DNA from: Falciphora oryzae
Lineage: Eukaryota > Ascomycota > Sordariomycetes > Magnaporthales > Magnaporthaceae
DNA length: 64,000 nucleotides
NCBI GenBank assembly: GCA_000733355.1
Contig: JNVV01000046.1
Location: forward strand, 53,861 to 117,860
Direction: 5' to 3'
Shown piece after piece: positions 33,301-43,845 of the stretch. The position numbers and the translations under genes are program-made. Position 1 is the stretch's first letter, and the number at the start of each line of letters is the position of its first letter. The notes under the pieces were generated by a model. That model was not told the origin of the DNA and did no database searches. It saw nothing but the letters and a program-made list of their open reading frames with translations.

Positions 33301-33724
33301 ACTGAAAGAGGCCCGGCAGGTGGTCCGGGAGCGCCTGAAGACAGGGACTTGGACTGAAGTACCGATCGATTCTTAACGACAGTGGCGAAGAAGGAAATGA
33401 CCCGAGCTGTGGAGACGTCCGGCGGTTGATGAGATCAAGATCGAGAAACCGATCATTACATGCGGTTGGGCCAAGGATACCAGAGAAGGCGGGCCGTGCC
33501 CACGGCTGTATTCTAGGGCTGGGCCTCGGGCGTTGACCAAGCACACACGCCTCGGGAGGCCCATTGTTCGGCGAAAGCAGAACCATATCGGTTGACGCCG
33601 GTGCTGAAGGTGGCGCATCGGTGCCTGGTACCAGATCGAGAGTCGGGGGCCAGGACGGGCTGCGGACGATCCTAAGCTCGGTACCTCGATAAGGAGCCCA
33701 TTGGCCATCGTCGCCAGGTACCAT
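30387..33724 (-). CDS. Ankyrin-repeat protein, broken by a one-base frameshift
   Basis: Two overlapping frames together encode about 1,100 residues of ankyrin-repeat protein. The first is open from 33748 (earliest ATG at 33724) down to a stop at 30887-30889. Ankyrin units include NYTPLELATKNCDIDMVSLL and LSPLGYAIKNARNLDAIRAL. At about 30974-30976 (CCC on the plus strand, a G run in the gene) ankyrin-like coding jumps to the next frame. It continues as ETALLVAIRCEKKDVIALLL with three or more further repeats to a stop at 30387. No intron restores frame with a consensus branch. Either the gene is truncated at ~950 residues, or one base is missing in the assembly or strain. The N-terminal ~200 residues are Pro/Ser-rich and unlike known domains. 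An acceptor-like sequence just upstream suggests that an earlier exon existed (see the Clr5 ORF). Function unknown. Confidence 0.7.
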
Positions 33725-33833
33725 GATGGTGATTTGCCGGGTATCCAACTCATTTGTGGCTTGGGTGAATTGTCAGTAAAGAATCACAGCCAGTAAATGA
33801 AATACCGAGCAGGGATGGAAGCATACATTGCAA

Positions 33834-34208
33834 TTAGGTTGTGGCCTGAAGCTCGTCTGCGGTCGATTTGTCTTTGAGGACTCGCTTGGCTCGCTGAATG
33901 GCCGATTCCTTGATTTGCTGTCCAGCAAGGAACAGTTGATACTTGGTGCCCCTGGCTTCGAGCTTTTCGAGTTGGGGCATGACAATCTTCCACTCGAAAA
34001 GCTTCAGCTTCTTCGCCACATTCCACACTTTCAGCTTTGCTTCAAGCTGTGAGATGGTGATTGTGAGGCCTGTCTCTTGCCGCAGGACATCGGAGACAGT
34101 TTGGCGGCTTCCGTCTTTGCATTTGAGCGGGACATGCTGGCGGAAGAGCTCCTTGACTCTAGGCTCGAGCTCAAGCCATTGCTCCTCGGAGATCTTTGGG
34201 GGCGCCAT
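33834..34208 (-). CDS. Clr5-domain protein (short; possibly first exon of the ankyrin gene)
   Basis: An ORF of 124 residues begins MAPPKISEEQWLELEPRVKE and contains a Clr5-like helix-turn-helix segment (about residues 1-75): TVSDVLRQETGLTITISQLE followed by KLKVWNVAKKLKLFEWKIV. Clr5 domains usually sit at the N-terminus of fungal proteins whose C-terminal part is often ankyrin repeats, and an ankyrin ORF starts 85 nt downstream on the same strand. Between them lie TTTACTGACAATTC (branch-like) and an AG acceptor. However, the Clr5 frame meets TAA before the only good donor (GTATGC), so the two cannot be spliced as they stand. It may be a stand-alone short protein or one half of a broken Clr5-ankyrin gene. 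Likely nuclear and DNA-binding, by family only. Confidence 0.65.
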   Translation of the reverse strand: MAPPKISEEQWLELEPRVKELFRQHVPLKCKDGSRQTVSDVLRQETGLTITISQLEAKLKVWNVAKKLKLFEWKIVMPQLEKLEARGTKYQLFLAGQQIKESAIQRAKRVLKDKSTADELQATT

Positions 34209-34480
34209 ATCGATGAAGGGGAAGAGCCAGCGATTAGCGGTTAGGGAACAAGGAGACAAGACGAAAAGGCACAGGCGGAAATATGCGCGGACGTAGTTGG
34301 ACTTGGTCGATTGGCACTTTCCATCACTCGGGGGATGGAAAAAATAGAAAGCTGAAAGCCGACGGGGAGCGTCGAGGCGGGAAGATGGTAGGTAGGGCTC
34401 TCGTTCGGGCAACCGCCCGAACACCCGCCCGGTTTGGCTGTGGGAGGCGTTGGGAGCCTTGCCTGCGAAACCGCCTCACA

Positions 34481-34559
34481 GGTTTTGTCGTCACGTGTGA
34501 TGTCGTCAGGTTTTGTCAGTGCGTGCTGCTGTCATCGGGTTTTGTCCCCAGGTTTTGTC
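34481..34559. promoter_or_regulatory. Four copies of GGTTTTGTC in 79 nt
   Basis: Exact GGTTTTGTC occurs at 34481, 34509, 34538 and 34551 in the region between the Clr5 ORF and the 84-aa gene. The copies are on the same strand with unequal spacing and different flanks, so this is not a simple tandem repeat. A CACGTG-like TCACGTGTGA lies between copies one and two. It could be a clustered factor-binding site. Confidence 0.4.
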
Positions 34560-34870
34560 AAGCCTTCACCGCCCAGTAAAAAAAATCCCTGCTGGTTTTC
34601 TGGCCTACCTCCGCTGGCCAATTGTAAGTGTTAACACATCGGTTGGGGAAAGCGAAGCGGGAGGTCGTGCGACGGTTCCCACTAAGTACACCAACCGCGG
34701 CAGCCGTGACCGAGCACTGGCCATCGCGATATTTTTGAAAGTGGCTGTGAGCTAGCTAGCGACTTGGGGTGGTGTATTCGTTGCCTCAAGGGCTGCGTTG
34801 GCAAAACGATGCCGCTGGCGAACAGCCATCCTCATCTTACCCCTTGGTGGACATACCAGGGGTAGGAGAG

Positions 34871-34879
34871 TATATAAAT
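34871..34879 (+). promoter_or_regulatory. TATA box for the 84-aa gene
   Basis: TATATAAAT preceded by GGAGAG, 215 nt upstream of the ATG at 35086, followed by a C/T-rich leader. The match to consensus is strong. Confidence 0.55.
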
Positions 34880-35085
34880 CGCATGTTCCTGCCTCCTTTG
34901 TGATGGATCAGTAGACTCTCCCATCGGCACTAAACCCAATAGCAAGCCCCAAGAGACCAGCCAGAAGAATAGAAACAACGAGATTCCTTCGCCCCGACAT
35001 ATTCTCTGCCAGACTACTCTCGAGCCCTTTGTTCAGCCGAGTCTATAACACTTCTCGGCCCTTCCCATCTCCACCGTGCAGCACA

Positions 35086-35413
35086 ATGCCCTCTGATCCG
35101 CAGCAGTCGGTACCGTCAAGCTGGTGCTCATGCGTATCGCCCGGTACTTGGAACGCATCGTCAGGCGGCTGTGGCAGCGGCTGCCAGCAGCGACGTATGG
35201 TCGTGCCAGTGCCAGTGCCAAAGTATGTTTGACAAAGCCCCAAGTTCGACTGACGATATCGAGTCTGATGAGGCTAACTCTGTGGCGTAATTCAGCTGGT
35301 ATGGTGGACTGTCGATGGAGGCTAGAGACCTTGCTCGTCGTAGCAGGCAGAAGCGTGAGGAAGGGGAGGCGGGAGGGAATGCGGTTCAGGATAACGCATC
35401 AAAGAGATCGTGA
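35086..35413 (+). CDS. Small two-exon gene, 84-aa Cys-rich/basic protein
   Basis: Exons 35086-35222 and 35296-35413 join in frame to 84 codons plus stop. The 73-nt intron has all three signals: donor GTATGT, branch GCTAACT and acceptor TTCAG. A strong TATA box and a C/T-rich leader lie upstream. The N-terminal half has WCSCVSPGTWNASSGGCGSG followed by C: two close cysteine pairs that could bind zinc. It ends RRMVVPVPVPN at the splice junction. The C-terminal half, WYGGLSMEARDLARRSRQKR, is a basic helix with an EEGEAGG tail. There is no signal peptide. I do not recognise a named family; the splice structure is the main evidence that it is real. It would be missed by a simple ORF search. Confidence 0.6.
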
Positions 35414-35539
35414 GACCAAATCCAAAGCTGCTGCCAACTGTAGAGCAGTATCTTGTCGGTTATGAGTTCGGTGGGGAATGAGAGCTTGAGAAGACAAGTA
35501 CTCGCCAGAGCTGTGTGGATCATGTTAGACTTGCTAGTT

Positions 35540-37027
35540 TTATATCTTGAAGTCCAAGACAACAACGTTTTTGCTTCCGCCACCAGCGTCTAGCCTCGCA
35601 AAGGCCGACAGAATCCCATCGGCCTGCAGCCTCTGGACATGGACAAGCGGCTCGCCCGACAGGCCGCTGCCCTGCCAGACCTGCTGGAACCTGGCGTATC
35701 CGTTCTGCTTGGAGGCTCGAAGGATTCGGAAGACAGACTTGTCTGAGTCGGGGAGGATGGCAAAAAGATCGCCAGGCTTGCCAACTGCAAGCCTGCCCCG
35801 CTTGCCGCCAGTGACGGGACCGATGGTGTGCTGCTTCCAGCCCCCTGTCGCGGGTTCTCTGTAGAAGTGCCTCCACATCGGCCGTCGGTCCTCGCCCTCA
35901 AACGTCCTGTTCAGGACGTGCACGCCCCCGTCCGTGTCCACGGCCTGGCTCTCCTGGTTCGTGAGCCCGGACCCCTTGGGGATGTCAAAGACGACCAAGC
36001 CCGGCGCATCGGGCGTCACTCCGCGGCCGTCACCGGCAGCACCCAGGTCCGCGACGAGCGCGCCGTGCGTGTTGCGCCACGTGCGCCCGTCGTCGTCGCT
36101 GTACGCATAGCACAGATTATGGTTATTCTCGGCGCCATTGGGACCGGCCTGCTGCTTGTGCTTGGTGTCGAGCGGGTCGTCCCAGCCGTCGTAGTGCACG
36201 AAGCCGCGGTAGACCCACGTGACGTGCAGGCGACCACAGCCACCGTTTTCCCGGGCCTGGTAGTCCATGCCGTGGACGTACGGGTTGTTTTGCACGCCGA
36301 CAAGGTGCGTGCCGACGAATTCAAAGCGGCCACCATCGCCCCCATCGCCTGCGCGGTAGACATACAGGTGGTCATCGCCCAGCCCGGCCTTGCCAGTCCG
36401 GAACGATAGAAACATGTCCCTGCCGCCGCGGCCGGCTGGGCCGAAGCGTGGGTACGTCACGTAGCCGAAGTGCTCATGGGTGCGGGGTAGACCCGGCAGG
36501 TAGTCCAGCGTCGGGGTGAAGAGGGCCGAAGTCCAGGGGAAGCGGTCCGGGTCGGAAGCGAGAGCCTTGACGGAATGGCGGTAGCGTAGGCTGTGGGTAT
36601 CGACCACAGTCAGAGCGCCATGTCGGTAGTGTGGACCAGAGGCGAGCGAGCAGACGCGCACTTACACGTCGCAATGGTGGTCATATGAGAGATGGATGGT
36701 GCCGTCGCCGGCGCAGATGCCCATCTGGACCGTGTTGTGTCCGTCGTCGACAGTCTGCGGGTAGTCCTCGAGGGCGAGTACCTCCCACGGCGCGACGGGG
36801 AGCTTCCGGCGGGCGACATGGATGAACACTGGTTCTTTTTGCGCCGCGCCGTCAGACGCGTCGGCTTGAAGCGGGCTGTAGAAAACGGCGTACTGCCAGC
36901 CGTTGTGGGAGCTGATGGCGTCTTGCTGGAACGCGTTGCCGTTGAGCACGCAGGTCCGGCGCCAGGGGTCTGGTCCCAGCACCGTGACCAGGGGGTCGCT
37001 CAGGAGGGCAGTGGCCGTGGACGCCAT
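35540..37027 (-). CDS. BNR_4-type repeat protein (putative glycan-active)
   Basis: Two exons, 37027-36666 and 36590-35540, encode 470 residues. The intron runs GTAAGT...CTGAC...CACAG, and the joined text HHCDV-LRYRHSV reconstitutes a family block. The ATG of MASTATALLSDPLVTVLGPD is the first in frame. Blocks typical of BNR_4 (putative BNR-repeat, neuraminidase-like beta-propeller) proteins include GTIHLSYDHHCD, RDMFLSFRTGKAGLGDDHLY, LHVTWVYRGF, NLCYAYSDDDGRTWRNTHG (an Asp-box-like SxDxGxTW) and LTNQESQAVDTDGGVHVLN. Bacterial and fungal relatives occur near polysaccharide-degrading enzymes, so a sugar-cleaving or lyase role is possible. No clear signal peptide is seen, so it may be cytosolic. 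Confidence 0.8.
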
Positions 37028-37799
37028 CAAGCTTAGATGGGAAGATGGTTCGATGGAAGCGACTTTGCAAGGGGGAGAGCTCGCACCTCGACGCGTTTTT
37101 GGCTGGCAGTTAAATGGGCGAGACCTGGGGAAAACGCTGATTCGTGGAGAAATGTGGAGAAAGTCGTTCCGTCAATGAGCGTCGAGCTCGGCAGGCATTG
37201 GGTCTGTTTTCGTTGCGGTGTGCCATGTCGAATGTAGATGGAAAGGATGTGTTTCGATCCTGGAAGAAAACATGCAATGTCCGGGATTTGCGTTTGGCAG
37301 ACACGAAAGGAGCAGACAGCCACGGTCCCTACAAAAAAAAACATGCCCTCTGCATTGCACCAGTTGCACCACTTACACCAGTTGCAACGCCTGCACCACT
37401 AGCACCACCTAGCCAAAATGAAAGCTACCTGTAAAGAAAGTTAAGGGCTCCAATCTACAGATATTTCCCTATTTTTTCTGGGTTTAATTTGAGGTCGGCT
37501 GCGTTTGTTGCGTCAGTTTGGCCGAGAAATATGGATTTCAAGTGGTGCGCTGCAGAGGTGCACGTAGGGTGTTTGCGGGTTAGGGTTCGCCAACCATGTG
37601 CCAGTCTGCGTGGCGGGCTCACGTTAGCAAGTCGACACTTCCACGTCAGCACCTCCTGCCAAAGTCCGACCTCGCAAATCCCATCAGAATTTTTGATACA
37701 ACGACGATTTCTATCCCACACAAACCACCGTAAAGAACACTTGCTTCAAGTCAAGCCCCGAGAGCCCCGCCTCCCCGCCTCGCTTCACTCAGGTCGAAG
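37028..37799. other. Intergenic region with ACCAGTTGC-type repeat
   Basis: The left part is the promoter of the BNR_4 gene. At about 37357-37410 an imperfect repeat of GCACCAGTT/GCACCACTA units occurs. No gene seen. Confidence 0.4.
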
Positions 37800-38138
37800 A
37801 TGTCTCCATCGCCAAGTCTCTGGGCTCCTTTCCCCCGTGGAGAGCCCCAAAACCCCCAGCTTTCCGGGGGCGGGCCTCTGGATGCTGATTACGCGCGGGG
37901 GACCGACGCCTCCCGCTCGAAACTGGCGATGATTGATGTTCCCAGCTTTCCCATCCCAATCACAGCTCCCGCCTCGGCAGCATCCAGCAGCCAGGATCAT
38001 ATTGGCTCCCACACCCCGGCCGACCCATGCTCGCCTAGAACCGCACGGTGCAGCCGCTGCAACCCCAATATTAGGCTAAAGGCCCGAAATGCGAACAAGC
38101 CTGGCCTGATCTGCTGCCGTTTCTCTCCGGCCAGATAA
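37800..38138 (+). CDS. Possible small gene, 112-aa hypothetical protein
   Basis: An ATG-started ORF preceded by a C/T-rich, leader-like stretch (AACACTTGCTTCAAGTC...CACTCAGGTCGAAG). The product starts MSPSPSLWAPFPRGEPQNPQ and ends CSPRTARCSRCNPNIRLKAR then NANKPGLICCRFSPAR, with five cysteines in the last 36 residues that might form a zinc knuckle. No family is recognised and there is no intron to support it. It could be a chance ORF. Confidence 0.3.
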   Translation: MSPSPSLWAPFPRGEPQNPQLSGGGPLDADYARGTDASRSKLAMIDVPSFPIPITAPASAASSSQDHIGSHTPADPCSPRTARCSRCNPNIRLKARNANKPGLICCRFSPAR

Positions 38139-39165
38139 GTCTTCCCGGCGCGAGGCAAGCAGCGAGCGGCCTCGGGCTGCTTCGATTTGGCTTTCTCGGA
38201 CCGCTCCAGTATCATCTTGGGGGTCTTGACTCGAGCTGCTCAGTAGCGCTCCCCCTAAAGGCAGCTAGCTATGCACCACGTCCATTGCCATCTGCACGCC
38301 AAAGAAGCACAACACGGAACCCATTCACTGGCATCCCGGATCTGCGGTACGGCAGAAAGCACCATGCTCCCCAATAAACGCATCCAGGAGGCTGAAAGGA
38401 AACGGCCTCTGGTTTGTGGAAAATGTTTCCCCAGAACAAGTGTCCTGGGGTACCCTGGCCATGCTTGCATCTGGGCGGGAGTCTCCCCAAAATCCCCAGG
38501 AAAAGCTAAAGAAATTTGATTGGGGTAGCAGGCAACATCTGGATCGTCCGTCCCCCCTCTTCCCCATCTCCTCTCCAACTCCACATCGTGCTTAGCTCAC
38601 TTGGCTGCACGGCGCGCACGGGAGGAAAGCAAGGCGGCTTACTCCTCGCCGTCAAAGACAGTCTTGTGCCCCGTGTACTCTGACAGCCAAGTGATTACGG
38701 GCCGAGACCGGCCGAACCGGCTCCTCGCGACAGCGGCAGCTATCTGACAGATAGAGATTAGCTGTCCCGGAAACCTGCCGCAGCACACCTCCGTGGGTCT
38801 CCAATTTTTCCCCTCGCGTCCCTCTGTCGGCGTTTTGCCCGGTTGGATGGATGTGTGGGGAACAGAGCACCATCCCCGTCCATAGGAGGGCTGCACGTCG
38901 TATCCCGCAGGCAGTAATCTTTTTTGGCCGTGGCAACCGGCCACAGAGCCGGTATATCAGGGAGGACTTCCCCGGCCGACTTGCTTGATCGCGTTCCTGG
39001 CTACCCACCTCCGTCTCCGACCTTGCGTCTTTCCCTGTCCACCCCTGCCCTCCCGTGCCTGGCAGACTTGGTTGGCCTTGAGGACCACTGTCGAGTCCTC
39101 TGTCGGCGAAAGCCAGCATAACCGCCACTCAAACGCAGGGAAAGCTCCCCGCCCAGACCGTCACG
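38139..39165. other. Intergenic region upstream of the sugar porter
   Basis: No gene is recognised. The last ~250 nt are C/T-rich and probably contain the promoter and leader of the permease gene. Confidence 0.5.
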
Positions 39166-40924
39166 ATGGGGAAAACCTCGGTGAAGATCCTGGAGAAGCT
39201 GGTGAAGAATGATGCCATGAGGCATGACCCTCCCGAGATTTACGGATGGAGGGTCTACATGCTGGCAGTATCGGTAAGTTTTGTTGCGCTCGCCTACAGA
39301 CAATCGCGCCAGGCTAACGGCATGTAGGCCTGCTTCGGCGCCATGTGCTTCGGCTGGGACTCGTCTGTCATCGGCGGCGTCATCGTCATGCCCCCTTTTA
39401 TGCGCGACTTCGGCCTCGGCACCGACCCTAAGGGACCTCTGGCCGCCAACCTCGGCGCCAACATCGTTTCAACCCTGCAGGCCGGCTGCTTTGCGGGATC
39501 CATTATCGCCTCTCCCGTGACCGACCGCTTCGGCCGCAAGTGGTGCCTCGTCGGCACCGCTGCCGTTATCCTCGCCGGTGTCATCATGCAAGCCGCCGCC
39601 CTTGGCAACCTGCCCGCCATCTACATCGGCCGCTTCATCTCCGGACTCGGCGTCGGCGCCGCCTCGTGCATTAACCCCGTCTACGTGTCCGAGAACGCGC
39701 CCCGCGCCATCCGCGGCCTGCTTACGGGCATGTACCAGCTCTTCATCGTCACGGGTGGCATGGTCGCCTTCTGGGTGAACTACGCCATGAGCATCCACCA
39801 CCAGGGCACCAAGGCCATGTACATCCTGCCTCTCGCCATCCAGGGCCTCCCCGCCCTGCTGCTCCTGTTCTCCATGCTGCTCTGCAACGAGTCGCCCCGC
39901 TGGCTCGCGCGCAAGGACCGCTGGGACGAGGCCAAGGACGTGCTGTGCCACGCGCGCAACCTGCCCGTCGAGCACGCCTACATCCAGGAGGAGCTCCAAG
40001 AGATCGCGGACGCGCTCGAACACGAGCGCCGGCTGATCGGCGACGCGACGTGGCTACGCCTCAACAAGGAGATCTGGACCCAGAGCATCCACCGGAAGCG
40101 CGCCATCATCAGCATCGTCCTCATGATCTGCCAGCAGATGACGGGCACCAACGCCATCAACACCTACGCGCCCCTCATCTTTGGCAACCTGGGCATCACG
40201 GGTCTCCAGGGCCAGCTGCTGGGCACCGGCGTTTACGGCATCGTCAAGGTCCTCTCGTGCATTGCGTTCCTCCTGTTTATGGCCGACTCGCTCGGTCGTC
40301 GCCGCTCGCTGCTCTGGACGTCTATCGCCCAGGGCCTGGCCATGTTCTACATTGGCATTTACGTCCGCGTCCTGCCGCCCAAGGAGGGCGATCCGGTGCC
40401 CCCGGCAGGCTACGTCGCCCTTGTTTGCATTTTTCTGTTTGCTGCGTAAGTTCCTTGCCCCTGAAAAACGCCCCGGCACCAACCCGAGCAAACGCTAACC
40501 TATTGCCCCAAACAACAGCTTCTTCCAATTTGGCTGGGGCCCCGTGTGCTGGATCCTCTCATCCGAAATCCCGTCGGCGCGCTTCAGGTCCATCAACGTC
40601 ATGTACGCGGCCGCCACGCAGTGGCTCTTTAATTTTGTCGTCGCGCGCTCGGTCCCGGAGATGCTCATCACCATCGGCGGCAAGACGGGCTACGGCACCT
40701 ATCTCCTGTTTGGCAGCTTCGCGTTCACCATGTTCTTCTTTGTGTGGTTTTTCATCCCCGAGACCAAGGGTCTGTCGCTCGAGGCCATGGACGAGCTGTT
40801 TGGAGGCGCCGCCGTCGTTACTGGGAAGCTTGGCACCGAGGACAATGCCGACAGCGGCTCTGGTCGGAACGGGACGGCCGGGTCGGAGAAGAATGAGATC
40901 ACGCAGGTGGAGAAGCGGGTCTAG
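39166..40924 (+). CDS. Quinate-permease-like sugar transporter (MFS)
   Basis: Three exons, 39166-39273, 39328-40445 and 40519-40924, encode 543 residues. All donors are GTAAGT; the first intron has GCTAAC as branch. A 12-TM sugar porter: [11 protein letters not shown] after TM2, [20 protein letters not shown], the PESPR-like [12 protein letters not shown] (Asn in place of Pro), [14 protein letters not shown] in TM7, [11 protein letters not shown], and the C-terminal [35 protein letters not shown] matches QutD/Qa-y quinate permeases and the fungal relatives that carry hexoses or other polyols. The N-terminus ([20 protein letters not shown]) is also that of quinate permeases. No qut/qa enzyme genes are adjacent, so the substrate is unproved. 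Confidence 0.9.
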
Positions 40925-43845
40925 GCGGGTTAGGTTGGGGCTTTGGGATTCTCTTTCTTGCTCGGGTCTAGAGGGATATCTAGTCAGACTTGTAAGAGAA
41001 ACAATAGTGTTTTCTTCGTACTTCATTGCCGCTACTTTCCCACTTGATACGTGCTAGCCACCAGCATCGCTGCCCAGATCGCTCTCCTGATATCACCGCG
41101 AGTTTGATTATGTCGTCTCTTGAGCAATGCCCGTCCCAATGATGGTTCTACACCATACTTCATCCCTGGAAGCCGCATTTGATGTTGGAATAAGCATTCC
41201 CGTGCTTCCCCACATCCTCGGACTATCGTATGCCGACGATTCTAGCCAGTGGGAGCGGGTTACAGCATGCATAGAAGCATCCGTGAATATTCTCGGTACG
41301 GCCCGGTAGTGCAGTAGCTAGATTACAAAAGTACATTCGTGGTGCTTGGCCAGTAAGGAGTAAAGACATCTGGCTAGTTCCGGCCCCGAGGGTTTCTCAG
41401 CTGCATTCTTTCACCTTGACTGGATATTTTTACACATCCGCCTAGCAGAGATTCGAACCCACGGTGAGCGAAATTATGCCTTGTTACAGCATATATTCAT
41501 AGCGAAATAACCCCCTATTTCGTTCGCATTTCTGTCTTGTTATCCTGAAATTGTACATGCACCCGTGTCATGTCGTGCAAGGGGATAGCCGCACTCGGAA
41601 GCATCATGACGTGCGTTTAACTTTGTCTCCAACACGAATGTCGCCACGAGGGGTGGGATAGCATGATGTTTGAGGCGAAAGCATATCAAAACCTTGCTGC
41701 ATGGCAAACAAATCCCGTGCCGCACTCAGCACACCTTCGCATGTTTGACACATGGAGATTCTGAGTGCATACCGGTCAGTCCTCTAACGTCATCGAGCTT
41801 CCGTTCCGTCGAGGGATAACGGTAACAATACTGGACCCTGCACCCGGTGGCCCCTTGTCTGGAGTCACAACAGTGCCTGCGATACGTCTTCCGAGACACC
41901 TCTTTGGCAACTCCTGCTGGTATCTTGGACTTGAACATCACGATGGCGGCAGCTCTTCGGATAAGCAACGTGTTATGGGTGACGGCAGAGTCTTGGGATC
42001 CGCGTCGGTTAATCCAGGCTCGCCCATTGGAGCGGCAAACGCATACCTGCGACCTTGACCGTCACGAAAAGGAAACCGGACTCTCATCTACACATCGAAG
42101 CGATATTCACCTGCTGGATCGCAGGAGTGCTAGTCCCACCACCAAGGCCAGCGGTCTAAGCGCATGTCGCAACGGTGTCACCGCAAACAGTGGGCAGAGG
42201 TCACGTCCAGGGGAGCCAAGCGTCATCCCTTCTCCGCTTCCAAGGCCCGGAGCCGCACCCAAACCACAGTGGCGGTCTAACAAGGCGCCGAGTCGTACCA
42301 AGCCAAGCCACCTGGGCTGGCACAGCCCTATCGTTTGCGATCAAGGAGTCTGCGGGGATTTCAGGAGAACCGATGTGTGGTTTCTAGGCATGACGGACAA
42401 GCAATAGGGCCAAATTGCCGAACGGACGCCCTTTGAGGTCCAAAAAAAGAAACGGCAGGGAAGAAAAGGAGTGAAGGCGGATGGTGAGGGTCCGCTGGCG
42501 CTTGGCTACCCGCTAGCGTGGTTGGAGAGGGATTGCATCTCCACGTCCATACCACTGAGCGGGACCGTTGGGCATGTGTCGGGGATTCCAGGACATTGTG
42601 CTTGGCTGTTGCTTGGCTATCAGTTTTCCGCCGCGCTTGCAATGTCGGTTAGACGTTGTCGACTGGTCGCTGCGTCGCATCCATTTTGCCCGCTCAAATG
42701 CTTACATTTGTCGGGGATATCGAAGGTTGGCCCTTTTGCGCGGAATACACAGCAAATATTAACGTTTATGAACCCTGGGAGGGATGCATCCCCTAAGCGC
42801 GCCGACAAGGCCACGAGCCGCGCATAAACCTGGGCAACTCGGCCGCGGCTGAGTCCTCCCGCCGCGGGATAAATCTTCCACCAACGCGCAAAGTCCGAGC
42901 GTGAAAGCGCGGCGGGCTTGACAGGCCGGATAAGTCGGCACGCTCGGAAACAGTCGGTCAGGGTCCTGCAGGCGAATCAAAGACGACGTCAACAGGGCCC
43001 TGGGCGATCGCCGCCAGGGGTAAACGGCGCTGTGGTGGGGCTTTTTTGGGTGGCCCTACGCCCTACGCCGACGCTGGCAGGCTGGGTGGCTGGCTAGAAA
43101 ATCCCCGACGCGGGCCGCCTCCTCCAGAGTCCAGGGGCGTGTTTCGAAGCATTACTAGCTGGCCTTGGCCCATTGCCGTGGCAGCCCGGACGACCCATTA
43201 TAGTGGGAAAACATCTCCACCCGTCTGGGTCGCTTGGCAATGGGGACGCTGTATCGCATCCCTCCCAAGGTTCGACGTTCGGATAACCTCGAAGAGCAGA
43301 GCCAAGAAGGCTGGGCGGCGCAGAGGCGAATGACGTGCCCCCTTTTTTTGCCCCACGTTGACCGTTGTCGCTACTGTTTGGCCCAGTGCCGGACCGCCCG
43401 AGCGGCCTGGCTGATGGACCCAAAGATAGATTCTAGCGTTGACAGGAGCCACGAAGTATGGGGCGAGATGAGCCTTGGGCGCGGTGAGACCGTCTGGTCC
43501 TTTGCCCTGTGTGCCTGGTGCCTGGCGTGCCTAGAGAGATGGGGAGATGGAGACACGGATGGATACCGAGGCCGAGCAAGGGGAGTCCTCGTCCTCCGCG
43601 CTCGACGACGGCCTCGTTGAGTATAAGTAGAGCGGCATCCCGCCCTCCAATGCTGTGTAGTTTCCTTTCTTCTCCATCCCCTTTCGGACCAACAGTTTCC
43701 TTCTGTACCTTCCTTTCTTGTCCTTTCATTACAGTCTTTCCTTTTGACATCACCTCGACCACAGTCGCTTTCTCTTCAACTTCTCACACTCAACTACTTT
43801 TTCACACAGGCAACCACCGCCAAAACAACAACCGCCACCGCAAAA
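40925..43845. other. 2.9-kb gene-free stretch upstream of a secreted protein gene
   Basis: ORFs here are short, overlapping and unrecognised. A GGGTTCGAATC (B-box-like) occurs on the minus strand near 41451-41461 but without a tRNA around it. The last ~220 nt hold a TATA box and a long C/T-rich leader of the DUF7888 gene. No other feature is seen. Confidence 0.5.
43622..43627 (+). promoter_or_regulatory. TATA box of the DUF7888 gene
   Basis: TATAAG in GAGTATAAGTAGAG, 224 nt before the ATG and followed by a long pyrimidine-rich leader (TTTCCTTTCTTCTCC, TTCCTTTCTTGTCC). This layout is common for highly expressed fungal genes. Confidence 0.55.

Larger units (their letters stand above)
34209..35085. 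other. Divergent promoter region
   Basis: This separates the Clr5 ORF and the 84-aa gene. It contains the GGTTTTGTC cluster and a TATA box, described separately. No other gene seen. Confidence 0.5.

Noticed and set aside
27417..40924. Quinate/inositol catabolic cluster made of the monophosphatase and the quinate-permease-like gene
   Set aside because: They are 11 kb apart with unrelated genes between and no qut/qa enzyme or regulator genes present.
41438..41475. GGGTTCGAATC on the minus strand, like a tRNA B box/T-loop
   Set aside because: The T-stem does not pair (two mismatches) and no D-arm or matching acceptor stem lies upstream, so no tRNA gene can be folded.
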